From positions 1-13,720 of the forward strand of contig CAVOBC010000098.1 in the NCBI GenBank assembly GCA_963693635.1: 13,720 bases of DNA, written 5' to 3'. Of this stretch, positions 13,220 to 13,720 are shown one piece after another. The notes under the pieces are model-generated. The model saw nothing but the letters and a program-made list of their open reading frames with translations, searched no databases and was not told where the DNA came from. How positions within the stretch are numbered: position 1 is the first letter of the stretch; each line of letters opens with the position of its first letter. The stretch comes from CAVOBC01 sp963693635 (GTDB lineage Bacteria; Pseudomonadota; Gammaproteobacteria; Pseudomonadales; Azotimanducaceae). The translations under genes and the position numbers were made by a program.

Positions 13220-13720
13220 TTAGGCGCGCAGATCGGGTAACTGGTAGTTGTCCGCTGCAAGGTTGGCACGGATCGTCTTCTTGTCGATTTTGCCGGTTGA
13301 TGTGAGCGGAATCGCGTCCACAAACAGAATCTCGTCCGGGAGCTGCCACTTGGCGAAGAGGTCCGCACAGTGCGCAATAATCGCCTCGGCCGTCAGATCC
13401 GCACCTTCTATCAGGATGACAAGTGCGACCGGCCGCTCATCCCATTTCGGATGCGGCTGGGCGACCACGGCCGCCTGCTGTACGTCGCCGAAGGCGACGA
13501 TGTGATTCTCCAGATCGACACTCGAGATCCATTCGCCGCCGGATTTGATGAGGTCCTTCGAACGATCGGCGATGATCAGATACTGCTCGACGTCGATCTT
13601 GGCAACGTCGCCGGTGATGAGCCAACCGTCCCGAAACTTGTCGGGTTGGGGGTCGTTGTAGTACTCCGCGGCAATCCAGGGACCCCGGATCAGCAATTCA
13701 CCAACGGACTCACCGTCGTG
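13220..13720 (-). CDS. AMP-forming acyl-CoA ligase (ANL superfamily), C-terminal part
   Basis: The last 166 residues of an AMP-dependent synthetase/ligase; the N-terminal two thirds lie beyond the right edge. These enzymes activate a carboxylic acid to acyl-AMP and then acyl-CoA. Visible ANL motifs: VGELLIRGPWIAAEYYND; the DGWLITGDVAKID core (Thr-Gly-Asp, ATP ribose contact); the hinge DRSKDLIKSGGEWISSVDLEN leading into the mobile C-terminal domain; and catalytic Lys in PLTSTGKIDKKTIR near the end. The pattern is typical of fatty-acyl-CoA ligases that use medium- or long-chain or other hydrophobic acids; the substrate is not determinable without the N-terminal pocket. First visible gene of the ligase-CMD-Rieske cluster. 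Confidence 0.93.
   Translation of the reverse strand, partial: HDGESVGELLIRGPWIAAEYYNDPQPDKFRDGWLITGDVAKIDVEQYLIIADRSKDLIKSGGEWISSVDLENHIVAFGDVQQAAVVAQPHPKWDERPVALVILIEGADLTAEAIIAHCADLFAKWQLPDEILFVDAIPLTSTGKIDKKTIRANLAADNYQLPDLRA

Noticed and set aside
13102..13377. Minus-strand frame encoding TSDLQ repeats
   Set aside because: Created by the 15-bp tandem repeat and overlapping the acyl-CoA ligase in another frame.
1..13720. CRISPR array, tRNA/rRNA genes, transposase, phage or toxin-antitoxin genes
   Set aside because: Looked for on both strands; no repeat-spacer pattern, tRNA T-loop signature or recognisable mobile-element protein was found by eye.

Overview
The window is GC-rich, densely coded bacterial DNA with short or overlapping gene junctions. 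A TonB-dependent receptor remnant points to a Gram-negative organism. The mix of sulfatase, amidase, epoxide hydrolase, luciferase-like monooxygenases, Rieske ferredoxin and acyl-CoA ligase suggests a metabolically versatile environmental proteobacterium, but the taxon cannot be fixed from sequence alone.

Layout. (1) 1-4197, minus strand: a tightly coupled operon transcribed sulfatase -> nitroreductase -> amidase -> trhO, with overlaps of 1, 4 and 8 nt; trhO runs off the left edge. (2) 4198-4501: a divergent control region with four consecutive inverted repeats. (3) 4502-6222, plus strand: the most notable locus, a conserved protein of unknown function followed by a UGSC-family selenoprotein. 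The second gene has an in-frame TGA read as Sec93, followed directly by codons for Gly-Ser-Cys and then by an excellent candidate bacterial SECIS hairpin. Ordinary gene calling would split it into a 92-residue ORF and a separate downstream ORF. (4) 6312-7451, minus: epoxide hydrolase. (5) 7452-8017: 566 bp without a gene, holding a palindromic operator candidate and a ladder of GAAGC-type repeats. (6) 8018-8929, plus: a luciferase-like (LLM) oxidoreductase. (7) 8981-11326, minus: two adjacent LLM paralogues followed by a zinc-ribbon (zf-TFIIB type) gene carrying a frameshift. (8) 11434-11757, minus: the C-terminal stub of a TonB-dependent receptor, then about 440 bp without a recognisable gene. 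(9) 12201-13720, minus: acyl-CoA ligase (cut by the right edge) -> AhpD/CMD-like protein -> Rieske ferredoxin, with a 15-bp tandem repeat just upstream of the CMD gene.

Working together: most genes look like oxidative or hydrolytic catabolism of organic substrates (hydroxylation by LLM enzymes, epoxide opening, amide and sulfate-ester hydrolysis, CoA activation). No transcription regulator, transposase, tRNA, rRNA or CRISPR array was recognised. The selenoprotein implies that selA, selB, selC and selD exist elsewhere in the genome.
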